This document shows positions 12,855-24,484 of a stretch of 64,000 nucleotides of DNA, in pieces (position 1 is the first letter of the stretch; each line of letters starts with the position of its first letter). This stretch comes from Lamellibrachia columna (taxonomy: Eukaryota > Annelida > Polychaeta > Sabellida > Siboglinidae): assembly GCA_963662155.1 (NCBI GenBank), contig OY759263.1, positions 43,014,969 through 43,078,968 on the forward strand. The letters are read 5' to 3'. The position numbers and the translations under genes were made by a program. The notes below the pieces were generated by a model. It did not search any database and was not told the DNA's origin. It saw nothing but the letters and a program-made list of their open reading frames with translations.

Positions 12855-13510
12855 TCTATCGGCCGTCCCCTCTCTCCATCTTTCATCCTATCCCGATCTT
12901 CTCGTATCCTTCCTCACACAGTACTCCCATATCAGCTGTGGCCTTCCCCTTTTCCTGCGTCCTTGATGTTTTTCCACCTCTGCTCTCTTTGCTGGTTTTC
13001 TTGCATCCATCCTTACCAAGTGGCCTGCCCATCTCATCTTGCTTCTCAGCAATATTTCTGTTAGACTGCATTGCATCCCCACCTCTTTCCTGAGGTCTTT
13101 CATCCTTCTTTTGTCCACCCTTTTGTCCAGACCATACAGGCATGCCGGTGTAACACACTCTCTCTGGACTTTTCCTTTCAGCCTTTTCAAAATGTTTCTG
13201 TCCAACATGACTCCCTCTACCTTTCTCCAAGCATTCACTCCCACTTGCATCCGAAGTCGCACTTCTACCTCTGAATGCCCATCGTCCGCAACCATTCCTC
13301 CAAGATACACAAAGCCATCCACTTGTTTGATCTCTTTACCATCCAACCTGATGTTCAACTCCTCTCTCTGGTGTCTAACCCACATCACTTCTGTCTCCTA
13401 AAAGCTCATTCTCAGTCCCTGCTTCTTGAACACCCCTTTCCATTCCTACAACACTTCTTGTAGTTCTTGTTTGTTCTCTGCTATTATGGCCAGATCGTCT
13501 GCATGCATCA
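12855..13510 (-). mobile_element. RTE-type LINE C-terminal fragment
   Basis: A - strand frame (12888-13388) encodes the C-terminal region after the RT palm: IKQVDGFVYLGGMVADDGHS, VTPACLYGLD, LLRSKMRWAGHLVRMD and a GRRKRGRP basic motif. These are typical of RTE-like LINEs. A gap between CLYGLD and KRVDKRRM suggests an internal deletion. The DGHSEVEVR block places the cut on the 5' side within the palm. It is non-functional. Confidence 0.8.
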
Positions 13511-13639
13511 TCTTCCTGAGAACATCGTAGCCTCAGTTTATTTTACCAGTAATATCCGCCTGTTACTGAATAAGGTGTGACATGCGGAAAATTATAGCAA
13601 AAGTACATTTATTATTTCAACACAGAAAGGAGAAGTTAT

Positions 13640-13960
13640 GTCAGACGTTGAGAGATTCTTATATTTTATGCAGTATGGTGAACATTACTCCAGACATTTA
13701 AGGTAGTTTTATTACAAAATATTCTCCACACTTACATAACTACACTACCATCGAGTCGGTATCTAAAATATACATTTACATTAATCTACATTACTACATA
13801 CATGAGCCTGAGTCAAAATAAATTAGGTGAAGTTACTTGATATCTTAATATAACGAACTTCAAATCATAATGTCACTTGTGTAAATAAACACTTGTATAA
13901 ATAAAAACAAATTTCAAATCGCATTGTTACGTGCATGGCCCACAAGTTACACAAATAGTT
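13640..13960 (+). mobile_element. 3' UTR copy of the second LINE family
   Basis: The segment from TCTACATTACTACATACATGAG through AAATAAACACTTGTATAAATAA to GGCCCACAAGTTAC matches, on the opposite strand, 5820-5990, the 3' end of the - strand LINE. It has no coding part, so it looks like a 5'-truncated insertion. Confidence 0.7.
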
Positions 13961-14352
13961 TGTTATATAACAGCAAACACAGACAGTTACAAACGACAAC
14001 TGTTACATGTACATACAGCAACATGATTTCTTGGAAATTTTTTTAATCACCAACATGATTCTAAACCAAACATACTTGCCCACTGAAACTTGATAGATAT
14101 CTAAAAGACCAACATAAACATTGCTGTTCTGTAATTGTTAAGGGAATCTAGCTAAGATGCCATGTTATGTGCATTGTGCACATAATCCATCGTTTCCTGT
14201 TTTACGTGCTGTAAAATGTCCATTTCCACTATTGTCTCTTCTTGGCAAATCCAGGAAGATTATGCTTGTTTCAAAGTCTGTTCATCAATAGTTCATTTAT
14301 CTGAATTGACATCGTCCCCTATTGGAACATTTCATGGTTTATCGGGGAAATA

Positions 14353-14417
14353 CTATGTTGGTGAAACGTCCTCTCCTGTTGGAACTTCCCAGGGTTTGTC
14401 TGGGAAAAGTTTCATTG
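14353..14417 (-). CDS. Candidate terminal exon of an unknown - strand gene
   Basis: A strong - strand acceptor (pyrimidine tract ending TTTTCAG at 14418) opens a short frame that joins the 202-nt exon at 14991-15192 in phase (A|CA). It reads TMKLFPDKPWEVPTGEDVSP, then T and a stop codon. I do not recognise the protein. Phase agreement and the splice signal support it, but the short length weakens the call. The second segmental copy lacks this exon. Confidence 0.4.
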
Positions 14418-14990
14418 CTGAAAAGAAAACAACCTGAGTAGAATGTCTGAAGCCAAAAAGAAAGTATAAATAAAACAACTGCATATCTTCTTTTACAATT
14501 GCCGCATTGTTAACAAACTCTAGTTCCTCATTCTATTTTAGGCCCAATGTATGTTTTCTCGATTGCATTTGTTCCATGTTTTCACACAAGTCAGCCTTGT
14601 TGTTGTTTATGCTCCTTGGTTTGGGGAAGGATCATGAGTTGTGTGATGATGCCCTTGATATCTGACACTGGTCATGTGTACATCATATGATGCCATTGAC
14701 CAACAGTGCCCACTCGACATCTTAGTAACATAATACATTATTATTCTAAAATGTAATAAATGGGAAAACGGTGAATATTTTGTAGAAAAGTAACATTACG
14801 TTAAAATTTAAGTTAAAAAGTTACTCCTTAAATAATCAACTTTGTATACAAATCATTAACACGGTAAAACGACAAAGTGTGATTGCATTTTAATTAATAC
14901 ATTATTTCTTGCTTTACTACATGTATGTTTACTTATGTAACACATTTTGTTTGAGTCCACTGGTCAACTCTTGTCATTTGTGTAACTTAC

Positions 14991-15192
14991 TCGGAGGGTC
15001 ACGGGGAGTTCGACTTGTTGTCAGCCTGACGGACTTGACAGGTAGCGGTCGGACAGACGCATCAATAGACGCCTTTGGATCTCCCACTGCTGACATGTTG
15101 ACAAAGGGACTGCCAGGACTGTGTTTTGCCCACGTTGGTCTTTCTGTCAGTCCGCCCAAATCCCTACTCAGTTTTGTCATAGACTTGGACTT
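14991..15192 (-). CDS. 202-nt exon of an unknown - strand gene, copy 1
   Basis: The acceptor TTTTACTTGCAG and a consensus donor (A|GTAAGT) bound an open 67-codon frame. It is rich in Ser, Pro, Arg and Lys and has no recognisable domain, so it is probably disordered (contains SPGSPFVNMSAVGDPKASID). The exon enters in phase 0 and leaves in phase 1. The duplicate at 18386-18587 keeps the same length, both splice sites and an open frame, while the flanking sequence has drifted more. That is good evidence of an exon even without a known family. Confidence 0.55.
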
Positions 15193-15394
15193 CTGCAAGT
15201 AAAACTCATAGGAATGATCAAAATGTTTTATGACCAGATGGAATCTTAGGAGATGTTTTGTTGGTAAAGGTAAAGTTTTATAAAACATTTGGAAGCATTC
15301 AGACATGCTGCAATTACTGTACAAGTCTATTTGTTCACATATATGACCAATGTATCCACCACTGTCTATAGCCAGATACTTATAACAGAGTGAA

Positions 15395-15470
15395 CTGAAG
15401 CAAAGTGGAGTGAACGAAACTGGACAAGTTTCGAAACAGCAGAGGATTTGAAAATTGAACTCTAGTCTAC
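15395..15470 (-). mobile_element. tRNA-derived SINE fragment, copy B
   Basis: On the - strand it reads CTGCTGTTTCGAAACTTG, then TTTCGTTCACTCCACTTTGC, matching the core of the SINE at 57.6 kb. It sits in the 730-bp stretch present only in unit 1 of the segmental duplication. Confidence 0.6.
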
Positions 15471-16360
15471 TCGATTGTATTACTATGGCTAAAACTGCCA
15501 AAATAAAAGGTTTATAAAGGTCTTTCTTAAATAAAATGTTTTCAATCTTGTTATTTCAGACTCATTTCATGAACAATTTAACTTATTTAGTATCCACTAT
15601 GACATATTACCTCGTTTCTACAAATGTATTATTTCCTTTAAGTTAAATCATATGATAAACTATAAAAATTGAGCAAAAAAGGTTAAAATGGTTGTGATTT
15701 TGGGTGCAGCTACAGAGAAAGCTCCCTGGCCTAGCTATGTCATCCTAGATTTGTTACATGATCCTTGTATAGGCTGTATATCACTGTTGAAGAGTCAAAA
15801 CAACGGAAGTTCATTCTATTCTCCACCAAGCGGTTGGTTGGATATGTGTCTACTAGGTATTGCACTAACTTCTAACACCGAAATGTAATCGTTGTTTTGA
15901 TTCTTCAACAGCGATATATAGACGCTATTCAAGCGCATGCGTATTAGCACAATATTTTATGACAACGAGCTATCGTGGATTTATTGTTAACCGATGTTAA
16001 GTGTTATGAATAGTATCTATTTATGACAGCCGACAATAAAACTGACTACATACGCATTAACCTAAGTAAAACGATCCTTTTTGGAAATTATAATTTACAA
16101 TGATAGAATATTCCAATTTCGAAATCTACCACCTTCAGTGACGTCACAAGCACATCGCAGTGACATCACAACCATATGGCAACGATGTCACAAACATAAA
16201 CAATATTCACAAGCATGCGTGTCAGCACTAGTTTTTATGACGACACGCAACTCTTTATTTATTATTAGCCGATAGCTAGGTGTCGTACATGTTATGAATA
16301 TTGTATATTATATGATCCTTTGACCTTTGATCTAACACGTCTTGCTGTGATATGCTGCAG

Positions 16361-16578
16361 GTTGCTACAGTGAGTCAGCGGTTTACCTGCAGCAAAGCGT
16401 CGTCAACACAGAGGCTGTCTACGGCAGTACCAGTGTCGAGTTGGCACATGAACTACAGAAGATGGCTGAGGTCCTCTTTCATTGTGAAGACCGAGTCCTT
16501 GATGCCGTGCAGACCGCAGACAGAGCCATGGAACTGTTTACACTGAACTATGGCCCAGAGTGTGAGGCAGTAATATAA
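16361..16578 (+). CDS. SMYD4-like C-terminal exon (TPR-like helices)
   Basis: After the acceptor ATATGCTGCAG, a 71-codon frame (entered in phase 1) includes VYGSTSVELAHELQKMAEVL and AMELFTLNYGPECEAV. This pattern is found in the C-terminal helical region of SMYD4-type SET/MYND lysine methyltransferases. The frame reaches a stop two codons after GCA, at a GTAATA that could be a damaged donor. The exon 16892-16989 continues the family-like sequence if one G were restored at this junction. Upstream SET and MYND exons are not seen. AATAAA occurs at 16715. The alternative is another TPR protein. Confidence 0.5.
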
Positions 16579-16891
16579 CTTATACAGTTGAAGAATTGCC
16601 TAGTGGAAGGCGATTTGCAACATTAACAGTTTTTTTTTTAAGATACAACTTTGTCACAATCCTCTTATGCTTCGCTCGTAGGCGGATGTTATATGTAACT
16701 ATAGTACCTCCTAAAATAAAATAAAAATATAACGGTGATGGTTGAAATAAAAACGTTTGAATAAGAATTATTATTATTATTTAGCCTACAATATCCCTCA
16801 CTCCACATCACTCCATGATCACCATGTAATACCCGAATCACTTATTCTAACATCAGGAATATTCGCAATTTGCATCGTCTAGATTCTGCAG

Positions 16892-16989
16892 CCGTGTTCG
16901 GTCGTCTCCGGCGAATAATGCGAGCTGAAATTGCTTACGTCCGTGAAGTGGAATTGAAGACGCAGAGAAACAACGTCTCGACGCATTGA
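16892..16989 (+). CDS. Candidate last exon of the SMYD4-like gene
   Basis: The acceptor GATTCTGCAG opens a phase-1 frame (VFGRLRRIMRAEIAYVREVE, then about 10 more codons and TGA) that looks like the final helix of a TPR-like domain. The second copy at 20164-20261 keeps the same frame, stop and length with three coding changes. The upstream exon's donor would have to end one base later than it now can, so the link is an inference. Confidence 0.45.
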
Positions 16990-17174
16990 CCAATGCGAGG
17001 ATAGAACACTACAGACATCGTTTAAATTGATCGAAAAAGGCTTAAAGAGAGATATTTTTTTTTACCTGTGCATATCAACGTCCACGGAGGATATTGTTGG
17101 TTCCATTGATTGTGTTGTGCTATGCAAGTAATCAGGTAGTAATTGTTTGGCAAAGTGCATGGTTTTTTTACTAT

Positions 17175-17224
17175 GTATATACTCACTCACTCACTCACTC
17201 ACGCATCACCCACTCACTCACTCG

Positions 17225-17264
<40 letters not shown>

Positions 17265-17308
17265 CTCACTCACTCACTCACTCACTCAATCAATCACTCA
17301 CACACTGA

Positions 17309-17360
<52 letters not shown>

Positions 17361-17465
17361 CTCACTCACCCACTCATTCACTCACTCACTCACCCACTCA
17401 CCGACTCACCCACTCAACCACTCAACCACTCACCCACTCATCCATTCACCCACTCACCCACCCAA
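17175..17465. repeat. Tetranucleotide microsatellites (ACTC/AATC/ACGC)n
   Basis: A chain of ACTC, AATC and ACGC tetranucleotide runs. The same flank (GTGCATGG...TATATACTCAC) precedes similar arrays at 19,010 and 20,455, so this junction is part of the segmental duplication. Confidence 0.95.
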
Positions 17466-17637
<172 letters not shown>

Positions 17638-18385
17638 AATCAGAAAGTAAAATTATTAGAAATTTAACTGTGTTTGGCCTTTGAGTACATTTCATGGTAG
17701 GTAGAAAAAGATAAACAAATAAAATGCATAAATAACAAGAAGATTGACTCCTATGTTTGCCAGAGACAGCACCATCTGGTGTCGAGTATTTAAAATGACA
17801 TTTGACTGTTAACTGATCATTGTGACGGCTTCGTACCAGTTTACGTAATCACCTCGTGGCTTGTATACAACCAAAGAACGTAAATAATGTCATTGGTGAG
17901 TGAAAACTGCTTGGCGCTGCGATCGCATTTGGTACATGTTTTCACACAAGTCAGCCTTGTTGTAGTTTATGCTCCTTGGTTTGGGGAAGGATCATGAGTT
18001 GTGTGATGATGCCCTTGATATCTGACACTGGTCATGTGTACATCATATGATGCCATTGACCAACAGTGCCCACTCGACATCTTAGTAACATAATACATTC
18101 TTATTGTTATTCCAAAAATGTAATCAATGGGAAAACGGTGAATATTTTGTAAGTAACACTACGTTGACATTAAAAAGTTACTTTTTAAATAATCAAATTT
18201 GTATACAAATTATCATCATTGTAAAACACATTATTTCTTGTTTTACTATACATTATTTGTAGTTTTACTACACATTATTTCTTGGTTTACTACATCTTAT
18301 TTCTAGTTTTACTACATGTATGTTTACTTATGCAATACATTTTGTTCGAGTCCACTGGTCAACTCTTGTCATTTGTGTAACTTAC

Positions 18386-18587
18386 TCGGAGGGTCACGGG
18401 GAGTTCGACTTGTTGTCAACCTGACGGACTTGACAGGTAGCGGTCGGACAGACGCATCAATAGACGCCTTTGGATCTCCCACTGCTGACATGTTGACAAA
18501 GGGACTGCCAGGACTGTGTTTTGTCCACATTGGTCTTTCTGTCGGTCCGCCCAAAGACCTACTCAGTTTTGTCATAGACTTGGACTT
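18386..18587 (-). CDS. 202-nt exon of an unknown - strand gene, copy 2
   Basis: Same length, acceptor (ACTTGCAG), donor (GTAAGT) and open frame as 14991-15192, with about six base changes. The exon length is not a multiple of three, and it enters in phase 0 but leaves in phase 1. The two copies therefore could not both be included in one transcript without a frameshift. They would have to be mutually exclusive, or this one is unused. Confidence 0.45.
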
Positions 18588-19020
18588 CTGCAAGTAAAAC
18601 TCATAGGAATGACCGAAACGTTTTGTGACCAGATGGAATCTTAGGATATGTTTTGTTGGTAAAGGTAAAGTATTATAAAGCATTTGGAAGCATTCGGACA
18701 TGCTACAATTACTGCACAAGTCAATTTATTCACATATAACCAGTGTATCCACCACTGTCTAAAATGATAGAATATTCTTATGACCAACTTCGAAATCTAC
18801 CAGCTTCAATGACGTCACAAACACATCGCAGTGACATCACAACCATATGGCAACGATGTCACAAACATACACAATATGTATGTCCGCACTAGTTTTTATG
18901 ACGACTTGCAACTGTGGTTTTATTATTAGCCCATAGGTGTCGTATATGTTGCGAATATTGTCTATTACATGATCCTTTGACGGCGGTACCAGTGCATGGT
19001 TTTCTACTATGTATATACTC

Positions 19021-19116
19021 ATTGACTGACTGACTGACTCACTCACTCACTCAACCACTCACTCACTCACACACTGACGCACGCACGCCCTCACCCACTC
19101 ACTCACTCATTCCCCA

Positions 19117-19160
<44 letters not shown>

Positions 19161-19255
19161 CCCACCCACCCACCCACCCACCCACTCACTCACTCACTCA
19201 CGCATTCATTCACTTACTCATTCACCCACTCAACCACTCACCCACAGACCCACTA
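19021..19255. repeat. (ACTC/ACGC/ACCC)n microsatellites
   Basis: Runs of ACTG, ACTC, ACGC and ACCC tetranucleotides at the end of unit 2 (left part). No coding content. Confidence 0.95.
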
Positions 19256-19577
19256 TTAGGCTCTTGAACCCCCTCCCTCAACACTTCGTCGGTATAAACA
19301 GTCTGGATGCAGTTTTCTTTCTTTCTTCCAAATATTACGTTATCCTCGTCTAGTTGAGAACTGATACAAAGGGTGCTGGTACGCTGCCAAAAAATAAGGG
19401 CAACATTCAGACTTTGCATTATCCTAGATGTCAAATGCAAAAAAAATTGTTTTTATTTCTAAAATTGCATTGTATATAATTTTGTGTGTGTTTTTTCTCG
19501 CTTACTGAGGAGGCTAGGCGGAATACAGGAAGAAACGTTACGCTCCACAACGAATGCCACTTTGAAAACGAGTATAC

Positions 19578-19587
19578 TCTCGCGAGA
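19578..19587. promoter_or_regulatory. TCTCGCGAGA element (BANP-type promoter motif)
   Basis: A perfect TCTCGCGAGA palindrome. In animals this motif is bound by BANP in CpG-rich promoters. CRE-like TTACGTCA lies 40 bp downstream, and a frame with ATG and a consensus donor follows at 19806-19961. One 10-bp site can occur by chance. Confidence 0.3.
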
Positions 19588-19805
19588 GTAAAATTAATGT
19601 AATTGATAGCGTCGTTGATTACGTCAACGCATCGCATTTCTTCGCGGTTTTAATGGCATAGAAAATTAACGTGATCTGATTATCTAAAGACGTCCGTATC
19701 GCGTCATCGTAGCAACTACTAACGTTAAACCGTCCCGTTTTTGTAATTACTAGCTGTTCAGGAAGGCAAGAGTGAAGAGAGTAGCAACAACAAGGGGCCT
19801 TAGAT

Positions 19806-19961
19806 ATGATGGACATGAGAATACGAGGAGATGACGCTGACATCATGGATAACACAAGAACGGATGTGAGATATAAAATGAGCATGGGAACGACATCGTG
19901 TTGCTCTACGTGTGCTCGCGATCACACGAAATATCGCGAGGACCAGCCATTTCGTCAGCAG
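19806..19961 (+). CDS. Possible first exon, unknown gene
   Basis: A 52-codon frame begins ATGATGGACATGAG and ends at CAGCAG|GTAATC in phase 0. It is acidic and basic mixed with a Cys-Cys-x-x-Cys stretch (TSCCSTCARDH). It lies about 230 bp downstream of a TCTCGCGAGA motif. No family is recognised, and its phase does not match the next exon-like block at 20164. Confidence 0.22.
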
Positions 19962-20084
19962 GTAATCGCAATATACGGCTGGTGGCGCAGTACCACACGA
20001 GGACAATGATGTTTACTGCGCGACTACCCGATTTGTTTATCGCGTTCAGCTCTAGTCACGTTCTTCTGATTTCATTAAGTACAA

Positions 20085-20480
20085 TATCGATCACCATGTA
20101 ATACCTGAATCACGTATTCTAACATCAGGCATATTCGTAATTTGCATAATCTAGATTCTGCAGCCGTGTTCGGTCGTCTCCGGCGAATAATGCGAGCTGA
20201 AATTGCTTACGTCCGTGAAGTGGAATTGAAGACGCAGAGAATCAACCTGTCGACGCATTGACCCATGCGAGGATAGAAAATTACAGACATCAATTCAATT
20301 TATGGAAAATGTCTTAAAGAGTTCGAGAGAGATATTCGTTTTTTTACCTGCGCATATCAACGTCCACATATGATATTGTTGATTCCATTAATTGTGTTGT
20401 GCTATACAAGTAAATCAAGTAGTAATTGTTTGGCAAAGTGCATGGGATTTCCACTATGTATATACTCACTCGTTCGCTCA
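20085..20480 (+). repeat. Segmental duplication, unit 2 (right part)
   Basis: Copy of 16,850-17,190, including the candidate terminal exon (20164-20261 here, frame and TGA preserved) and the downstream GTGCTATACAAGTAA...TATATACTCAC flank. It lies about 3.23 kb from unit 1, separated from the left part of unit 2 by about 830 bp of unique sequence. Confidence 0.85.
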
Positions 20481-20685
20481 CTCACTCACTCACTCATCCA
20501 CTCACTCGCTCACTCACTCACTGACTCACTCACTCACTCACTCACTCACTCACTCACTCACTCACTCACTTACTCACCCATTCACCCTCCCACCACCCAC
20601 TCACTTACCCAATATATCAATCAATACATCGCTCATGAATGAACTCATTCGCTCGCTCACTCGCTCACTCATATCGACGACTGAG
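20467..20685. repeat. (ACTC)n microsatellite
   Basis: Tandem ACTC tetranucleotides with interruptions, after the duplicated flank. Confidence 0.95.
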
Positions 20686-20769
20686 GACGAACTCTGAACT
20701 CGACCATCTTTCTCTAAACATACATATCCCTCATTTACGTTTTCAGCTCTTCAGACTCCAGTCGCACAT

Positions 20770-20965
20770 ATTCACACATTGTGTAGTCAATGCTAACAGC
20801 GTAAATATGTTTAAAAATAAAGATGACACATATCACAGGAGGGCAGGTTACACATAGATGAAAACATTTTTGACTCTTGATAAGCCAATGGCTTCCTTGT
20901 CCACTTGCCATCTGGACCTTTGCCTTGGATGGCAATCTTGCTAAATCTGAAGTAGCGTCCTACGT
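20770..20965 (+). mobile_element. 3' UTR copy of the second LINE family
   Basis: AATATGTTTAAAAATAAAGA, a GGGCAGGTTACACATAGATG segment and CTTGATAAGCCAATGGCTTC match the 3' UTR of the - strand LINE (rc of 5975-6160). The copy ends near GCAATCTTGCTAAATCT. It is a 5'-truncated insertion with no coding part. Confidence 0.75.
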
Positions 20966-21214
20966 ATCACATACGTCCCTCTACCAGTGCCACGTTAGTC
21001 AACGGAGGGACCCCGTAAAGCTATTGTTTTTTAGTTTTTGTCCTTGTTATTGAATCGAGGGTGCACATCCTTGATCTTGACTGCCAGCCTGAAGCCATGT
21101 TTCCATGAATCATTCAACGAATTAAGATGGATCAATTTAATTTAAGGTAGAAGTATATATGATTACCATCAAACATGTGTTTAAAAAGTATCATGTGTGT
21201 TTACTTATAGGTAT

Positions 21215-21697
21215 ATATTCAGTAGCGCTTTCACGGTTCCGAGCCTAGAACGGAAAACGCGGATCCCAATATGTGCCGTGGGTCTCCGTTGCATACCTTT
21301 CTAGTTCCGAAACCGTCACAGCTTTAGTTACCAGTGATACAATCACACATTCTTGGCATTCTAAAACTCAACGGTATCTGACGTGCACTGTTCACTAGCG
21401 CATATTGAGTCTCGACTGCAGCGTAGTTTCTTGTCTTTAAATAAACACGTTTTTAATTATGTTGTTTGTGATTGCATTGACCCACTTTAATTCCATTTTG
21501 GTGCATTTAAGCACTTTAGTAGTGTTACCCTCTAAGCACTTTAGTAGTGTTCCTCTCTCCCCTCTTTCAGAAGTAGACCAAGTCCCAATATCTTATACTG
21601 GAACCGTGGCAGACCCGTACCCTGATTAGGTGGTAATCGAGACCCGAGAACCTGCACAGATCCGTGAAACTGGAACCGTGACAACACTAATATTCAG
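21215..21697. mobile_element. hAT-type MITE, 467 bp, with 8-bp target duplication
   Basis: Terminal inverted repeats TAGCGCTTTCACGGTTCC (21223-21240) and, on the other strand, TAGTGTTGTCACGGTTCC (21689-21672) are flanked by a perfect 8-bp direct repeat ATATTCAG (21215-21222 and 21690-21697). An 8-bp duplication with TAG-type ends is the hAT signature. The interior has no transposase frame, so the element is non-autonomous. Confidence 0.8.
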
Positions 21698-21699
21698 TC

Positions 21700-22930
21700 A
21701 TATTATTCATATATAACTCCGGACTTGAAACCGCGACTTGATCCTATTGAGAAGTGACAGTCCAAGACAATGACAATCCACGAAACCGTGCCTAGAAACG
21801 GGATGCTGGTATTATAATTAATGTAAATGCAATTTTGCGTCGCTTATCCGACATTGTGCTCGACTACACAGATAATCAATCTGTTCCAAGTTGCCTTTAT
21901 CGCTGTTCATGCACACTGGCGACACCTTTTATCAATTATCGCCCTCTGCCTATATAAACTGTTGCCATTACATTTGGTAATTCGGAGACTTTCAAGCAGC
22001 AGGAAACAGGTAAGTCACGCACGCCTAGAACCGTTCACAAAACCCGTACTGCAGGGCACGATTGTTAATGTGGAGCATTTGATGCACATTCAAATGCAGC
22101 CGTAACATGTTCAGAGCATTTGCAGTTGAAAGCGCATCATAAACATATGCATTTGAATCTGACCCAGACAAATTAGATTTGTTAAATGCCCAGTCAAAGA
22201 AATTAAAAATTCATACGTAGTTATTTGAATAATATTTATTATTCTATTCTGCACAATTTTGTAGTTGTTTAACGATGGTTTTGTTAGCCCATGCAACTTT
22301 AATACTGTAATAAATTAATAAACACACATTTAATACAAAAACAAAACCACTGACATTAATTGAAATGCAATTACAAATGCACGACTAAGACATTTGCCTT
22401 TGCAGGGCGTTCGCAGAAAGTAGAACCATTCGTTACTGAGGGTTTTGTTGGTGGGTGTTTTACAATTATACTGTGTATATGTATACCCCCTTTTAGCACA
22501 AAAACAGTCACTCGATGATGTTGGACAAATATCAAAAGTCAATACGCGTACATTTAATTGTTTAATTAATGCTTAAGTTTGACATACAACCAGTTAATGT
22601 GTATTGTTGTTTAGCCTACATGTATGTGCTCTCAGACTGAATTTGTACAATCTGATCTGTCATTGAACTTAGGCAGAACATAATCTGGGAAAAAATTCAT
22701 TACGCAATTGATTGCTGACCCACAAGTCGTTTGTGATGATGTTCGCGCCAGACGTCTGGTCAGTGAAAACATTCGTTTAAGCGACTTTCTAGACTTAGCA
22801 CACTATCGTACGGTAGATTGCTTATTTAATGTAGTAAAGACGAGTTGTGAATTCATGAAACGGGTTTATATAATTCTATATAATTCTACTATCATGGTAG
22901 CCTTTATAATCTATTTTTAATGGTAACGTA
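21700..22930. other. Intergenic DNA, no gene seen
   Basis: I found no convincing exon. The 3' part is AT-rich. Confidence 0.4.
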
Positions 22931-22934
22931 ATTA

Positions 22935-23098
22935 TGTTGTATATTCACATACACTACCCATATAACATACACGTGGTTCTTAGGGGTGGCCCATAAATGA
23001 TCTTTATTTGCAAACGCATGTATTACTACTCAGGTAGTTTGCCACTGAACATGTATCACTACACATGTAGTCCACGACATAGACATGCATATTTAACA
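22935..23098 (-). repeat. LTR (3' LTR in element orientation)
   Basis: 164 bp with TG...CA ends. The - strand contains AATAAAGAT, a likely poly(A) signal. Confidence 0.9.
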
Positions 23099-23288
23099 TT
23101 TCCCTCCCGGAATAATTATGAAGAAGTATACTAACAACAATACAACTTCTTCTGTATGCCTACAGTGAAATAATCTACCTGATTATTACAATAACATAGC
23201 TATGCACTAGCAATGTAACTCAACACTACACTAGTATTCAACCATGTCCTGTTAACTAAACTAATGTAACTAGAGTCCACTAGCTCAC

Positions 23289-24230
23289 TTATATCTGACA
23301 ATGCACATCTAGTACATCGTACTCAGCTTGATTTGAAAAGTCATCAACTGTCACCGTATACACCGGTCGCTGTCGCTCACGCTCAGCCGGCTCAGTGTTT
23401 TTGTGTCTCTCATGTTTGTCTTGCATTCGACACATTTTGGCAAAGTGGTTCTCTCGTCCATAAGTGTGGCATTGTTTCCGATCAAAGGCGTGTTCTCGGC
23501 CACAGAACTTGCACTTGGCCTGGCCTGGGACGAATCGTCCCAGGCCAGGCCAAGTGCAAGTTCCACCTTCCGTGCTGCCCTGCCGCGGCGAAACCCTTTT
23601 GTCCGCTTTGACCTTTATCACTTTGTTTACAGTCGCCGAATCGTGCGTCTGCTGCTGTCCTCGGAACAGGTTCATGTTCTGACGCGCTGCCTCGTGGGCA
23701 GTTGCAATTTGCCTCGCTGTCTGCAATGTCAGCGTTTCCTCGCGAAATAGTTTTTCTCGCAGACTATCATCGTGACATCCATATTGTTGATCGCTCAAAT
23801 TGTTCTCCTTTTCGTTGCCGAAATTGCACGTCTTCGCCAAATTGCACAATCGCGCTATGTACGACGCAATTGTTTCGACGTACAACAGCTTGCAATAAAT
23901 TCGTTCGTTCTCGGGGCGAAGTAGTTGTCAAAGCCCTCGAGAACTACTTTCACCATCGGTTCGTGTTCGCCTTCGACGTCATAATAGAACGAATTGAATA
24001 TCGTCATTACCTCTGCACTGCCAAGGGTAATCACCAACGCAATCTTCTCAGCTTCACTCTTAGCTGTAGCTCCAGCAAATACATATTAAATTGCTGCTTG
24101 AAAGTTTGCCAACTTTCCTTCGCGTTCGACCCAGCCAGGCAGAGTTTAGGCGCCATCAGCCCAGTGAATTCTGCCGTGCTTACGCGTCTTCTTCGGCTGT
24201 TTCATTCACAGCTCAACGTCAAGTTTCAGT
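23289..24230 (-). pseudogene. Retrotransposon gag, frame-shifted
   Basis: The - strand shows capsid-like sequence in pieces: a KLANFQ-like start and VITLGSAEVMTIFNSFYYD (to 23855), then LCNLAKTCNFG, DDSLREKLFREETLTLQTA and AHEAARQN (23289-23885). A zinc-knuckle region CKFCGREHAFDRKQC, then CHTYGRENHFAKMC, follows. The second knuckle has Tyr where a Cys ligand is expected. Frameshifts near 23.86 and 24.04 kb break the frame. Part of the knuckle-proximal coding sequence is an inverted duplication (23505-23563). Confidence 0.85.
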
Positions 24231-24320
24231 AACTGTTTCACTCACAGTACATTTGGGAAACATCTAGTTTCCACAAATCGATGAGATAGTACCATCCCAT
24301 CCGTCTCGTCGCCAATTATC

Positions 24321-24484
24321 TGTTGTATATTCACAGACACTACACATATCACATACACGCGGTTCTTAGGGGTGGCACATAACTTATCTTTATTTGCAAA
24401 CGCATGTATTACTACTCAGGTAGTTCGCCACTGAACATGTATCACTACACATGTTGTCCACGACATAGACATGCATATTTAACA
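24321..24484 (-). repeat. LTR (5' LTR in element orientation)
   Basis: 164 bp, collinear with the other LTR with no indels and about nine substitutions, implying the insertion is not very recent. Confidence 0.9.

Larger units (their letters stand above)
14561..16325. repeat. Segmental duplication, unit 1 (left part)
   Basis: About 800 bp (14,561-15,367) and a further 230 bp (16,095-16,325) recur in the same order and orientation at 17,921-18,763 and 18,763-18,975. Identity is roughly 90 percent in non-exonic parts and higher in two blocks: 14,575-14,740 (about one mismatch) and the 202-nt exon (about six mismatches). Copy 1 has about 730 bp between the two parts that copy 2 lacks, including a SINE fragment. 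Confidence 0.9.
17921..19255. repeat. Segmental duplication, unit 2 (left part)
   Basis: Second copy of 14,561-16,325, joined at 18,975 to only about 15 bp of the SMYD4-like exon (ACGGCGGTACCAGTG, compare 16,418-16,432), then directly to the GTGCATGG...TATATACTC flank and its microsatellite. The rest of that exon is deleted in this copy. Confidence 0.85.
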
